NCBI RefSeq assembly: GCF_016861975.1
Contig: NZ_BOMB01000020.1
Location: 1 to 64,000, forward strand
DNA: 64,000 nucleotides
From: Actinocatenispora rupis
Lineage (GTDB): Bacteria > Actinomycetota > Actinomycetes > Mycobacteriales > Micromonosporaceae
Direction of reading: 5' to 3'
Shown here: positions 42,461 through 51,087 of the stretch, piece by piece
Layout of the letters: the number at the start of each line of letters is the position of its first letter
How positions within the stretch are numbered: position 1 is the stretch's first letter
Notes under the pieces: generated by a model
Databases searched by the model: none
The model's input: only the letters and a program-made list of their open reading frames with translations
Told to the model about the DNA's origin: nothing
Program-made: the position numbers and the translations under genes

Positions 42461-43642
42461 CTACACCGGGCCTCCGCCCGTCAACGCCCGCGCGATCACC
42501 ACACGCTGGATCTGGTTGGTGCCCTCCACGATCTGCAGCACCTTGGCCTCCCGGAAGTACCGCTCCACCGGGTGGTCCGCCACGTAGCCGTACCCGCCGA
42601 GCACCTGCACCATGTCGGTCGTCACCCGCATCGCCGTGTCCGTCGCGAACAGCTTCGCCTTCGCCGCCTCCACCGAGAACGGCCGGCCCGCGTCCTTCAA
42701 CCGCGCCGCCGACAACACCAGCGACCGCGCCGCCGCGATCTGCGTCGCCGCGTCCGCCAACAGGAACCCGACCCCCTGGAACGCCGCGATCGGCCGCCCG
42801 AACTGCTCCCGCTCCGCCGCGTACGCACACGCGTAGTCCAGCGCCGACTGCGCCAACCCCACCGCGCACGCCGCGATCCCCAGCCGGCCACCGTCCAACG
42901 CGCGCATCGCGATCCGGAACCCGACGCCCTCGCCGCCCAGCAACCGGTCCGCCGGCACCCGTACGTCGTCGAACGCGAGCTGCGACGTACGCTCCGCGCT
43001 CAGCCCCATCTTGCGCTCCGGCGCCTGCGGCACCAGCCCCGGCGACGCCGGATCCACCAGCAGGCACGAGATCCCTTCCGGGCCGGGCCCGCCGGTACGC
43101 GCGAACAGGTTGTAGAAGTCGGCGCATCCGCCGTGCGACACCCACGCCTTCGTCCCCGTCACCCGGTACTCGTCGCCGTCGGCCACCGCCCTCGTGGTCA
43201 GCGCCGCCGCGTCCGAGCCGCCCGCAGGCTCGGACAGGCAGTACGCGCCGAGCTGCTCGCCGCCCAGCATGTCCGGCAGGAACCGCTTGCGCTGCTCGTC
43301 GGTGCCGAACTCCGCCACCGGGAAGCACGACAGGGTGTGCACGCTGACGCCCAGCGCCACCGACAGCCAGCGCCGCGCCAGCTCCTCCACCACCTGCAGG
43401 TACACCTCGTACGGCTGGTCGGCGCCGCCGTACTCCTCCGGGTACGGCAGGCTCAGCAGCCCGGCGCGCCCCAGCGTGCGGAACACCTCGCGCGGGAACT
43501 CGCCGCGCGCCTCGAAGTCCGCCGCCCGTGGTGCCAGCTCGCCGTCGGCGATCTCCGCTGCCAGGCCGAGCAGCTCGGTGGCCTCCTCGGTCGGCAGCAT
43601 CCGCTCCACCGCTACGGGTCGCGCTGCGCCCGGTGCGCTCAT
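42461..43642 (-). CDS. acyl-CoA dehydrogenase
   Basis: A 393-residue FAD enzyme. The family motifs are GAYCLSEPAGGSDAAAL and KAWVSHGGCADFY (FAD/acyl binding), GIAACAVGLAQSALDYA, and the C-terminal QIVEGTNQIQRVVIARAL with the catalytic Glu. ATG 43642. A TetR-type operator lies about 45 bases upstream. Substrate chain length is not readable. Confidence 0.93.
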   Translation of the reverse strand: MSAPGAARPVAVERMLPTEEATELLGLAAEIADGELAPRAADFEARGEFPREVFRTLGRAGLLSLPYPEEYGGADQPYEVYLQVVEELARRWLSVALGVSVHTLSCFPVAEFGTDEQRKRFLPDMLGGEQLGAYCLSEPAGGSDAAALTTRAVADGDEYRVTGTKAWVSHGGCADFYNLFARTGGPGPEGISCLLVDPASPGLVPQAPERKMGLSAERTSQLAFDDVRVPADRLLGGEGVGFRIAMRALDGGRLGIAACAVGLAQSALDYACAYAAEREQFGRPIAAFQGVGFLLADAATQIAAARSLVLSAARLKDAGRPFSVEAAKAKLFATDTAMRVTTDMVQVLGGYGYVADHPVERYFREAKVLQIVEGTNQIQRVVIARALTGGGPV

Positions 43643-43687
43643 CGGTCCTCCCAGTCGACACGTGCACCGCCAGATAGCGGTGAGCTT

Positions 43688-43697
43688 AACGCTCGTT
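43688..43697. promoter_or_regulatory. AACG-CT-CGTT operator before the acyl-CoA dehydrogenase
   Basis: A short palindrome typical of TetR-type regulators of acyl-CoA metabolism (AACGnnCGTT class, from memory). It is followed by another dyad, CTTGG-N7-CCAAG (43721-43737). No tetR gene is adjacent. Confidence 0.45.
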
Positions 43698-43761
43698 CGG
43701 GTCCGTGTCGCCGGTGCGATCTTGGGTTGTTACCAAGCGGTGTGGGTCGCACCGCGCGTAG

Positions 43762-43775
43762 GCTTCCTAGGAAGC
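43762..43775. promoter_or_regulatory. palindrome GCTTCCTAGGAAGC
   Basis: Perfect 14-bp palindrome 32 bases before the methyltransferase start. A nearly identical element (GCTTCCTAGGTAGC, followed by CTGGT and TTACGG) lies at 54508-54521 in a non-coding region. CCTAGG is rare in such GC-rich DNA. Confidence 0.5.
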
Positions 43776-43807
43776 TGGTATCAGTACGGGGGCGGCATGA
43801 TCGGGGC

Positions 43808-44629
43808 GTGCTCGCCGACGCCCTGCCATACCTGTGCTGCCCGATCTGCGCCGCTGATCTCACCCTGTCCGACCGCAGCCTCCGCTGCCCCGCCGGGCAC
43901 AGCTTCGACGTCGCGCGCCAGGGGTACGTCACGCTGCTCACCGGCTTCGCCGGCCCCGGTACGGGCGACAGCGCGGCGATGGTGGCCGCCCGCGCGGAGT
44001 TCCTCGCCGCCGGCCACTACTCCCCCGTCGTCGCCGCGCTCGCCGCGGCCGCCGACCCGGGCCCCGGCGCGGTACTCGACCTCGGCGCCGGCACCGGCCA
44101 CTACCTCGCCGGTGTACTCGACGCGCTCCCCCACCGGGTCGGCCTCGCCCTCGACCTCTCCCGGTACGCGCTGCGTCGCGCCGCCCGCGCCCACCCGAGG
44201 ATCGCCGCCGTCGGCGCGGACACCTGGCGACCACTTCCGGTGCGTACCGGATCGGTGGGGTTGGTGTTGAACGTGTTCGCGCCCCGCAACGCCGCCGAGA
44301 TCCACCGCGTACTGGCCGCCGACGGGCAGCTGCTGGTCGTCACCCCCACCCCCGACCACCTGCGCGAACTCGTCGACGCGCTCGGCCTGGTCGGGGTGGA
44401 CGCGGACAAGCCGCGGCGGCTCGCCGACGGGCTGGCCGGTTTCGAGCCGGGGGCCGCGCGGCGGGTGGAGTTCACGATGCGGCTCGGGCACGCGGCCGCC
44501 GCGACGGTGGTCGGCATGGGGCCGAGCGCCCGGCACCTGTCCGCCGACGCGCTCGCCGACCGGATCGCGGCGCTGCCCGACCCGGTGGAGGTCACCGCGT
44601 CGGTCACCGTCGCGGCGTACCGGCCCTGA
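43808..44629 (+). CDS. RlmA/TlrB-like 23S rRNA methyltransferase
   Basis: A 273-residue SAM methyltransferase with an N-terminal zinc site: YLCCPICAADLTL and RCPAGHSFD, then VARQGYVTLL, as in the RlmA family that methylates G745 or G748 of 23S rRNA. The SAM motif is LDLGAGTGHYLA. Such enzymes can change macrolide sensitivity. GTG 43808 was chosen; no strong ribosome-binding site. Confidence 0.85.
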   Translation: MLADALPYLCCPICAADLTLSDRSLRCPAGHSFDVARQGYVTLLTGFAGPGTGDSAAMVAARAEFLAAGHYSPVVAALAAAADPGPGAVLDLGAGTGHYLAGVLDALPHRVGLALDLSRYALRRAARAHPRIAAVGADTWRPLPVRTGSVGLVLNVFAPRNAAEIHRVLAADGQLLVVTPTPDHLRELVDALGLVGVDADKPRRLADGLAGFEPGAARRVEFTMRLGHAAAATVVGMGPSARHLSADALADRIAALPDPVEVTASVTVAAYRP

Positions 44630-44637
44630 CATTTGTC

Positions 44638-44652
44638 GTTCGTACCACGAAC
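44638..44652. promoter_or_regulatory. MarR operator before the FAD oxidoreductase
   Basis: GTTCGT-ACC-ACGAAC, perfect arms, 49 bases before ATG 44701. The same half-site occurs at 46276-46292 beside the marR gene. Confidence 0.75.
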
Positions 44653-44700
44653 CATTATTGTTTCTCGCGGAGAGGGACACCCCACGTGAGGAGAACACCG

Positions 44701-45786
44701 ATGGCGCGCACCATCGCGGTGATCGGCGGCGGGTACGGCGGCGCCGCCGTCGCGAAGGCACTCGACACCGACCACGACGTGGTCCTCGTCGAACCCAAGG
44801 ACGCCTTCGTGCACGCCGCCGCCGCGTTGCGCGCGCTGGTGCGACCCGACTGGGCCGAATCCATGTTCTTCCCGTACGAGCGGCTGCTGGCGCGCGGCAC
44901 CGTGATCCGCGAGCGGGCCACCGCGGTGACCTCCGCGGGCGTCACCCTCGCCTCCGGCCGGTACGTGCCCGCCGACCACCTCGTCATCGCCACCGGCTCC
45001 GGCTACCCGTACCCGGCGAAGCCCGACACCGACGACACCCGCGAGGCGCTCGACCGGCTCCGCGACACCCACGCCGCGCTCGCCGACGCCGGCCGCGTCC
45101 TCATCACCGGCGCCGGCCCCGTCGGACTCGAACTCGCCGGCGAGATCCTCGCCGTGTGGCCCGACAAGCAGATCACCGTCGTCGACCCCGCCGACCGGCT
45201 CGTCCCCGGCTACCTGCCGGCGGTACGCGACGAGCTGCACCGGCAGCTCGACGCGCTCGGCGTACGGCTGCTGCTGGGCACCCGGCTCGCCGAGGACCCG
45301 CCCGCCGACCCCGGCGTGGCGAAGACGTTCACCGTCGCCAGTACCGGCGTCGAGCTGACCGCCGACATCTGGTTCCGGTGCCACGGCGTACGACCCACCG
45401 CCGACGTCCTGGCCGGTGACCTCGCCGGGGCACGCAACGAGCGCGGCGAGGTCCGGGTCACCGAACGGCTCTCGGTCGTCGGCCACGACCACGTGTACGC
45501 CGTCGGCGACGTCACCGACGCGCCCGGGGAGAAACGGGCCGGGGCGGCGAGCCGGCACGCCGCCGTCGTGGTAGAGAACATCGGCGCGCAGGCCCGCGGC
45601 GAGACGCCGACCGCCGCGTACCGGCCGGGCCCGCCGACGATGCTGCTGCCGCTCGGCCCGGACGGCGGCGTCGGACAGATGGCCACCCCGGACGGCCCGG
45701 TCGCCGTACCGACGTCCACGGTCACCGAGTACAAGGGGGCCGGGTTGATGATCGGGCGGTTCCGCGAGATGTTCGGGCGGGACTGA
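44701..45786 (+). CDS. FAD-dependent oxidoreductase (FSP1/NDH-2-like)
   Basis: A 361-residue disulfide-free pyridine-nucleotide oxidoreductase: FAD motif AVIGGGYGGAAVAKAL, NAD motif VLITGAGPVGLELAGEIL, and VYAVGDVTD near the C-terminus. It resembles AIFM2/FSP1-like quinone reductases. ATG 44701 is preferred over the upstream ATG at 44686. The gene is convergent with the marR gene, which probably regulates it through the site at 44638. Confidence 0.88.
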   Translation: MARTIAVIGGGYGGAAVAKALDTDHDVVLVEPKDAFVHAAAALRALVRPDWAESMFFPYERLLARGTVIRERATAVTSAGVTLASGRYVPADHLVIATGSGYPYPAKPDTDDTREALDRLRDTHAALADAGRVLITGAGPVGLELAGEILAVWPDKQITVVDPADRLVPGYLPAVRDELHRQLDALGVRLLLGTRLAEDPPADPGVAKTFTVASTGVELTADIWFRCHGVRPTADVLAGDLAGARNERGEVRVTERLSVVGHDHVYAVGDVTDAPGEKRAGAASRHAAVVVENIGAQARGETPTAAYRPGPPTMLLPLGPDGGVGQMATPDGPVAVPTSTVTEYKGAGLMIGRFREMFGRD

Positions 45787-45787
45787 G

Positions 45788-46252
45788 TCAGCGGGTCTCG
45801 CCCGCCAGCTCCAGGAACACCACCGGCACCTCGTTGTCGGCGACGACCCGGCCCAGCAGCCCCGCCAGCCGGTCGCGCTCGTCGCCGGACAGGCCCGCCG
45901 GCAGCCGCTCCACCCGCCGGCAGGTCTCCGCGTAGAAGTCCTCGGCCAGGGTGGAGCCGGCCGCCGTCAACGCCACCCGTACGGCACGGCGGTCGTCCGG
46001 GTCCGGCTCGCGGTGCACCAGACCGCGCTGCGCGGTGCGGTCCACCAGGCCGGTCAGGCTCGACTTGGCCAGCCCGAGCACCGCACCCAGCTCACCCATC
46101 CCGTACGGCTTGGCCATCAGCACGCACAGCAGCTGCCCCTGCTGCGGCGTCAACCCGTACTCCCGCGCCGACTCCGCATACACCGCATTGACCAGGAACG
46201 ACGACCGCACCAGCGCGGTCACCACACCCATATGCGGGCCCCGTTTCCCCAT
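45788..46252 (-). CDS. MarR family transcriptional regulator
   Basis: A 154-residue winged-helix repressor: LTPQQGQLLCVLMAKPYG, MGELGAVLGLAKSSLTGLVDR and HREPDPDDRRAVRVALT (the wing, with the DxRxxxV pattern). ATG 46252 was chosen so that the dyad 46276-46292 falls in the promoter; the longer frame to 46294 would contain the dyad. Divergent from the quinone reductase. Confidence 0.9.
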   Translation of the reverse strand: MGKRGPHMGVVTALVRSSFLVNAVYAESAREYGLTPQQGQLLCVLMAKPYGMGELGAVLGLAKSSLTGLVDRTAQRGLVHREPDPDDRRAVRVALTAAGSTLAEDFYAETCRRVERLPAGLSGDERDRLAGLLGRVVADNEVPVVFLELAGETR

Positions 46253-46275
46253 GCGCCCGAGAATACGTCCAGCAC

Positions 46276-46292
46276 GGTTCGCGCCGCGAACC
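46276..46292. promoter_or_regulatory. MarR operator between marR and the quinone reductase
   Basis: GGTTCGC-GCC-GCGAACC, perfect arms; shares GTTCG/CGAAC with the site at 44638-44652. It sits between two divergent genes and could control both. Confidence 0.75.
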
Positions 46293-46382
46293 ACGAATCA
46301 CGTACGGGTGAACGGGCGCGCCGCCACCGCACCCGGCGTACCGTCGGGCCGGGACAACCACCGCCGTCGAAGGGACCAGCCG

Positions 46383-47303
46383 GTGCGCGCCGCCAGCTAC
46401 GACTCGTACGCCGCCGACAACTCGCGCCTGCGGGTCGGTGACCTGCCCGATCCGCGCGTCGGCCCCGGCCAGGTCCTCGTCGAGGTCCGCGCCGCCGGCG
46501 TGAACCCGGTCGACTGGAAGGTCATGTCCGGCGGGCTCGACCCGATGATGGAGGGGCTGTTCCCGATCATCCCGGGCTGGGACGTCGCCGGCGTGGTCAC
46601 CGACCGCGGCCCCGACACGCCCGAGTTCGCCCCCGGCGACGAGGTCATCGCGTACGCCCGCAAGGACGTCGTGCGCGCCGGCACGTTCGCGCAGTACGTG
46701 ACGGTCGCGGCCGACCACGTCGCCCGCCGGCCCGCCGGCCTGTCCTGGGCGCAGGCCGGTGGCCTGCCGCTGGCCGGGCTGACCGGCCAGCGCAGCCTCG
46801 ACCGGCTCGACGTCGGCCCCCGCGACATCCTGCTCGTCCACGGGGCGGCCGGCGGCGTCGGCGGGCTCACCGTGCAGCTCGCCGTCGCCCGCGGCACCCG
46901 CGTGATCGGCACCGCGTCGGCCGCCAACCACGAGTACCTGCGGGGGCTCGGCGCCGAACCCGTCGAGTACGGGGACGGGCTCGTCGAACGGGTCCGGGAG
47001 ATCGCGCCCGGCGGCGTGACCGCGGTGGCCGACCTCATCGGCGGCCAGCTCGCCGCGACGCTCGCGGTCCTCGCGCCCGGCGGCCGGCACGTGTCCATCG
47101 CCGACCCGACCGTCGAGCGCCACGGCGGCCACTGGATCTGGGTACGCCCGGACGGCGCCGGACTCGCCCGACTCACCGAACTCGCCGACGCCGGCAAGCT
47201 GACCGTCGAGGTCGCCGGCACGTACGGGCTGGACCAGGTCGGCGCCGCGTTCGACCACAGCCGCGCCGGACACACCCGAGGCAAGCTCGTCATCACCCCG
47301 TAG
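46383..47303 (+). CDS. NADPH:quinone reductase-like MDR protein
   Basis: A 306-residue zinc-free medium-chain dehydrogenase: RAAGVNPVDWKVMSG, PGWDVAGVV, LLVHGAAGGVGGLTVQLAV and the C-terminal HTRGKLVITP. Typical quinone or enone reductases. GTG 46383 follows GAAGGGA. Together with the FAD oxidoreductase it suggests a MarR regulon responding to quinone-like or electrophilic stress (inference). Confidence 0.9.
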   Translation: MRAASYDSYAADNSRLRVGDLPDPRVGPGQVLVEVRAAGVNPVDWKVMSGGLDPMMEGLFPIIPGWDVAGVVTDRGPDTPEFAPGDEVIAYARKDVVRAGTFAQYVTVAADHVARRPAGLSWAQAGGLPLAGLTGQRSLDRLDVGPRDILLVHGAAGGVGGLTVQLAVARGTRVIGTASAANHEYLRGLGAEPVEYGDGLVERVREIAPGGVTAVADLIGGQLAATLAVLAPGGRHVSIADPTVERHGGHWIWVRPDGAGLARLTELADAGKLTVEVAGTYGLDQVGAAFDHSRAGHTRGKLVITP

Positions 47304-47333
47304 CTGTCGTACCGGCATGGCAGGGTGGGCAGG

Positions 47334-48233
47334 GTGAGCCGACCGCTGCTGCTCGTCGACGCCGCGAGCCTGTACTTCCGCGCCTTCCACGGCACCCCGA
47401 AGTCGATCACCGCGCCCGACGGCACCCCCGTCAACGCCGTCCGCGGATTCGTCGACATGATCGCCCACCTGATCCGCACCCGCCGGCCCGATCGCCTGGT
47501 GTGCTGCCTCGACCTGGACTGGCGGCCCGCCTGGCGGGTCGAGCTGATCTCGTCGTACAAGGCGCACCGGGTGGCGCCCACCGGCGGCGAGACCGTCCCC
47601 GACGAGCTGGTGCCGCAGGTGCCGCTGATCCTGGAGGTGCTGGCCGCCGCGGGCATCGCCGCCACCGGCGCCACCGGATACGAGGCGGACGACGTGATCG
47701 GCGCGCTCGCCGCCCGCGAGCCGGCGCCCGTCGAGGTCGCCACCGGCGACCGGGACCTGTTCCAGGTCATCACCCCCACCACCCGCGTCCTGTACTGCGG
47801 GCGCGGCGTCGCCAAGCTGGAGGTGTACGACGACGCCGTGCTGCACGCGCGCTACGGCGTGCACGCCGCGCAGTACGTGGACTTCGCGGTGCTGCGCGGC
47901 GATCCGTCCGACGGGCTGCCCGGGGTGGCCGGCGTCGGCGAGAAGACCGCCGCGGGCCTGCTCGGGACGTACGGGGACCTCGACGCGATGCTCGCCGCCG
48001 TCGACGACGGGTCGCTGACCACCGCCCCGGCGCGCAAGCTCGCCTCCGCCCGCGACTACCTGACGGTCGCGCCGACCGTCGTCCGGGTGGCCACCGACGC
48101 CGCCGTCCCTGCCGTGGACACCGCGCTGCCGGCCGCCCCGGTCGACTCCGACCGGCTGGTGGAGCTCGCCGAGCAGTGGAACCTGGCCAGTCCGCTGACC
48201 CGGCTCACCGACGCCCTCACCGACAACGCCTGA
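47334..48233 (+). CDS. 5'-3' exonuclease (Pol I N-terminal type)
   Basis: A 299-residue FEN-like nuclease. Metal-binding Asp/Glu: LLVDAASLYFRAF, CLDLDWRP, GYEADDVIGAL and VATGDRDLF; the H3TH motif SDGLPGVAGVGEKTAAGLL binds DNA. A stand-alone version of the DNA polymerase I exonuclease domain, likely for flap or RNA primer removal. GTG 47334; 47325 is in frame and possible. Confidence 0.92.
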   Translation: MSRPLLLVDAASLYFRAFHGTPKSITAPDGTPVNAVRGFVDMIAHLIRTRRPDRLVCCLDLDWRPAWRVELISSYKAHRVAPTGGETVPDELVPQVPLILEVLAAAGIAATGATGYEADDVIGALAAREPAPVEVATGDRDLFQVITPTTRVLYCGRGVAKLEVYDDAVLHARYGVHAAQYVDFAVLRGDPSDGLPGVAGVGEKTAAGLLGTYGDLDAMLAAVDDGSLTTAPARKLASARDYLTVAPTVVRVATDAAVPAVDTALPAAPVDSDRLVELAEQWNLASPLTRLTDALTDNA

Positions 48234-48272
48234 CCCATCCGCGACCGCGGGCGGGTGTGGCAGGGTGGCGTC

Positions 48273-49451
48273 ATGCCCGACGTGACGCCACAGCACCCGC
48301 TGGCCCTGTTCGGTACCGACGAGTTGCTGACCGACACCGAGCGGGACATCCGCGACACGGTTCGCCGGTTCGCCGACGACCGGCTGCGCCCGCACCTCGC
48401 CGAGTGGTACGAGGCGGGTGAGCTGCCGGCGCGCGAGCTGGCCCGCGAGCTGGGCGATCTCGGTGTGCTCGGCATGCACCTGTCCGGGTACGGCTGCGCC
48501 GGCACCAACGCGGTGTCGTACGGGCTGGCGTGCGCGGAGCTGGAGGCCGCCGACTCGGGGCTGCGCAGCCTGGTCAGCGTGCAGGGTTCGCTGGCCATGT
48601 ACGCGATCCACGCGTACGGGTCGGCGGAGCAGAAGGCACGGTGGCTGCCGGAGATGGCCGCGGGCCGCGCGATCGGCTGCTTCGGCCTCACCGAGCCGGA
48701 CTTCGGCTCCAACCCGGCCGGGATGCGCAGCACCGCCCGCCGCGACGGTACGGACTGGATCCTGCGCGGTACCAAGATGTGGATCACCAACGGGTCGATC
48801 GCCGACGTCGCCGTCGTCTGGGCCCGCGCCGAGGACGGCGTCCGCGGCTTCCTCGTCCCCGCCGGTACGCCCGGCTTCACGACGCGCGAGATCAGCCGCA
48901 AGCTGTCGCTGCGCGCCTCCGTCACCGCCGAGCTCGTCCTCGACGACGTACGGCTGCCGGCCGAGGCGATGCTGCCCGGCGCCCGCGGCCTCCGCGGGCC
49001 GCTCGGCTGCCTCGACGAGGCCCGCTTCGGCATCGTGTTCGGCGCGACCGGCGCCGCCCGCGACTGCCTGGAGACCACCCTGGAGTACGCGCGGACCCGG
49101 CTGGCGTTCGACCGGCCGATCGGCGGGTTCCAGCTCACCCAGGCCAAACTCGCCGACATGACCCTCGAACTCGGCAAGGCGGTGCTGCTCGCCGTGCACC
49201 TCGGCCGCCGCAAGGACGCCGGTACGCTGCGCCCCGAGCAGGTCAGCCTCGGCAAGCTCAACAACGTGCGGGAGGCGCTCGCGATCGCCCGCGAGTGCCG
49301 CACCATCCTCGCCGCCTCCGGCATCACCCTGGAGTACCCGCCGCTGCGGCACGCGAACAACCTGGAGTCCGTCCTCACGTACGAGGGGACCAGCGAGGTG
49401 CACGCCCTCGTGATCGGGCAGGCGCTGACCGGGCTGCCCGCGTTCCGCTGA
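48273..49451 (+). CDS. glutaryl-CoA dehydrogenase-like acyl-CoA dehydrogenase
   Basis: A 392-residue flavoprotein. It has IGCFGLTEPDFGSNPAGM, WITNGSIADVAVVWA, and the C-terminal YEGTSEVHALVIGQALTG with the catalytic Glu, closest to GcdH (glutaryl-CoA to crotonyl-CoA). Glutaryl-CoA comes from lysine and tryptophan degradation, but this gene is 25 kb from the kam genes and appears monocistronic. ATG 48273. Confidence 0.85.
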   Translation: MPDVTPQHPLALFGTDELLTDTERDIRDTVRRFADDRLRPHLAEWYEAGELPARELARELGDLGVLGMHLSGYGCAGTNAVSYGLACAELEAADSGLRSLVSVQGSLAMYAIHAYGSAEQKARWLPEMAAGRAIGCFGLTEPDFGSNPAGMRSTARRDGTDWILRGTKMWITNGSIADVAVVWARAEDGVRGFLVPAGTPGFTTREISRKLSLRASVTAELVLDDVRLPAEAMLPGARGLRGPLGCLDEARFGIVFGATGAARDCLETTLEYARTRLAFDRPIGGFQLTQAKLADMTLELGKAVLLAVHLGRRKDAGTLRPEQVSLGKLNNVREALAIARECRTILAASGITLEYPPLRHANNLESVLTYEGTSEVHALVIGQALTGLPAFR

Positions 49452-49460
49452 CGCCCCGGG

Positions 49461-49772
49461 TCAGGCACCGTCCACATTGGACACGACGCTCTCGGTGAAC
49501 GGGACGACCATCGTCCAGCCCTCCACCAGGTCGTCCATCACCTCCCCGAACTTCTGCACCGCCGGGTTGGTGACGTGCGCCCGGAAGGCGTCCTCGTCGA
49601 CGTACGCCTCGTAGCCGTAGACGACGTCGGGCTCACCGTCCACCACGTATGCGTCGAGGCGCAGCGTGCCGGGCTCGCCGTCCCGTGCCGCCCGCGCCGA
49701 CCAGCGCACGATGTCCAGGAACTCCGACCGCTTGCCCGGCTTGCACACGAACCGGATCAGACCGCCGTACAC
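49461..49772 (-). CDS. antibiotic biosynthesis monooxygenase (ABM) domain protein
   Basis: A 103-residue ferredoxin-like ABM protein: GGLIRFVCKPGKRSEFLDIV and VVYGYEAYVDEDAFRAHVT. Members include quinol monooxygenases (YgiN) that act without a cofactor. GTG 49772 lies 3 bases after the upstream stop; co-transcribed with the PPOX gene. Confidence 0.85.
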   Translation of the reverse strand: MYGGLIRFVCKPGKRSEFLDIVRWSARAARDGEPGTLRLDAYVVDGEPDVVYGYEAYVDEDAFRAHVTNPAVQKFGEVMDDLVEGWTMVVPFTESVVSNVDGA

Positions 49773-49775
49773 GAC

Positions 49776-50159
49776 TCAGCCCATCCCGTACGACTGGCGG
49801 ACCGGCTCGACCACGGCCACCACCCGCGCCTGGTCCCGCGGATACGTCATGTCCACGTACTTGGCGACCAGCCGGTCGATGATCGCCCACGCCTCGTCAC
49901 CCTCGATCCACTCCACCACCCGGCCGCGCACGAGTACCGGCTGGAACGGGTCGTCGGCGGGCGCCACGGACAGCGCCAGCCGCGGATCGCGCCGCAGGTT
50001 GCGGGCCTTGCGCGAGTCGGGACCGGTCAGGAACACGATGTGCTCGCCGCGGGTGCCCACGTACACGGGCACCGAGTGCGGCGAGCCGTCCGGCAGCACC
50101 GTGGCCAAGTGGGCGATGGCGGCGCCGTCGAGCACGCGGCGTACGTCCGGGTCGAGCAT
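49776..50159 (-). CDS. PPOX class flavin/F420-dependent protein
   Basis: A 127-residue split barrel: AAIAHLATVLPDGSPHSVPV, GEHIVFLTG, NLRRDPRLALSV, the typical F420-binding pattern. It probably reduces a small substrate with F420H2 or FMN. GAAAGGGAACC precedes ATG 50159. In one direction with the ABM and epimerase genes. Confidence 0.9.
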   Translation of the reverse strand: MLDPDVRRVLDGAAIAHLATVLPDGSPHSVPVYVGTRGEHIVFLTGPDSRKARNLRRDPRLALSVAPADDPFQPVLVRGRVVEWIEGDEAWAIIDRLVAKYVDMTYPRDQARVVAVVEPVRQSYGMG

Positions 50160-50172
50160 GGTGGGTTCCCTT

Positions 50173-51066
50173 TCAGCGTGGGTTGTCGGCGCGCCAGGCG
50201 CGGTAGTGGGCGACCGCGGCGGCCAGGTCGTACTCCGGCGCGAAGCCGGTCTCGGCCGCCAGCCGGCTGACATCCATGTACGGTGCCGGTTCCGCGTCGG
50301 CGCCCGGTTCGGCGGCCCCGAGCGCACCGGCCAGCTCGCGCCCGGTGTACGGACGCCCGCCGGAGACGTTGTACGTGTCGTACGCCAGGGTGTCCGCCGT
50401 GGTCAGCAACGCGATCGCGCGGCCGGCGTCGGGCGCGTAGCACCAGTCGCCGCCGAGCCCGTCGGGCAGCGGCGCCGGCGTCTCACCGCGCAGCTCCGCG
50501 CTGACGTACCCGGGGACGGGGTTGAACGGCGACTCCGGGTCCATCAGCGGCCCCCAGATGCTGCCGATCCGCAGCACCACCGGCCGCACCCCGCTGCCCC
50601 GCAACGCGTGCGTGGTGACCGGCTCCACCGCCTTCTTGAACGCGACGATCAGGTGCGGCAGCTCCGCGCTCGGCAGCGCGAGCCCCTCGTACCACGGGAT
50701 CTCGGACTGTCCGATGTAGACACCGAGGCTGCTGGCCACCGCGAACCGGCGTACCTCCCAGGCGCGGGCGGCGTCCAGCGCGTTGAGCAACCCCGCCATC
50801 TCGGTACGGAAGAAACCCACCGGATCGTCGCCCGGAACGCTGCCCGCCAGGTGCACGACGTCGGTGATCGTGTGCCGCTCCCCCAGCTCCAGGAACGCGT
50901 CCCGGTCGGTGACGTCGACGGACTCCACCGCCACCTTCCCGACCAGGAACGACGGCACGTCCGACCGGCGGTGCGCGGTCACCACCACCTCGCGCCCCAG
51001 GTCGAGCAGGGCCCGCGCGGTGTGCGCGCCGATCATGCCCAACCCGCCGGTCACCAGGATGCTCAT
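50173..51066 (-). CDS. NAD-dependent epimerase/dehydratase family protein
   Basis: A 297-residue extended SDR: ILVTGGLGMIGAHTARALL (NAD motif), HLAGSVPGDDP, VASSLGVYIG (Ser). The expected YxxxK is replaced: the sequence reads HLIVAFKKAVE, with no Tyr at the catalytic position. A conventional epimerase activity is therefore doubtful. ATG 51066, preceded by AGAGGAACGAC. Confidence 0.88.
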   Translation of the reverse strand: MSILVTGGLGMIGAHTARALLDLGREVVVTAHRRSDVPSFLVGKVAVESVDVTDRDAFLELGERHTITDVVHLAGSVPGDDPVGFFRTEMAGLLNALDAARAWEVRRFAVASSLGVYIGQSEIPWYEGLALPSAELPHLIVAFKKAVEPVTTHALRGSGVRPVVLRIGSIWGPLMDPESPFNPVPGYVSAELRGETPAPLPDGLGGDWCYAPDAGRAIALLTTADTLAYDTYNVSGGRPYTGRELAGALGAAEPGADAEPAPYMDVSRLAAETGFAPEYDLAAAVAHYRAWRADNPR

Positions 51067-51087
51067 GTCGTTCCTCTCGTTGTTGAA

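Noticed and set aside
46092..49403. A 1103-codon open frame on the minus strand
   Set aside because: It runs antisense to several clear genes (quinone reductase, exonuclease, acyl-CoA dehydrogenase), has only glycine/valine/arginine-rich low-complexity sequence and no domain.
48273..49451. GcdH-like gene as part of the lysine pathway
   Set aside because: It is 23 kb away, on the other strand and alone; a link is possible but not supported by position.
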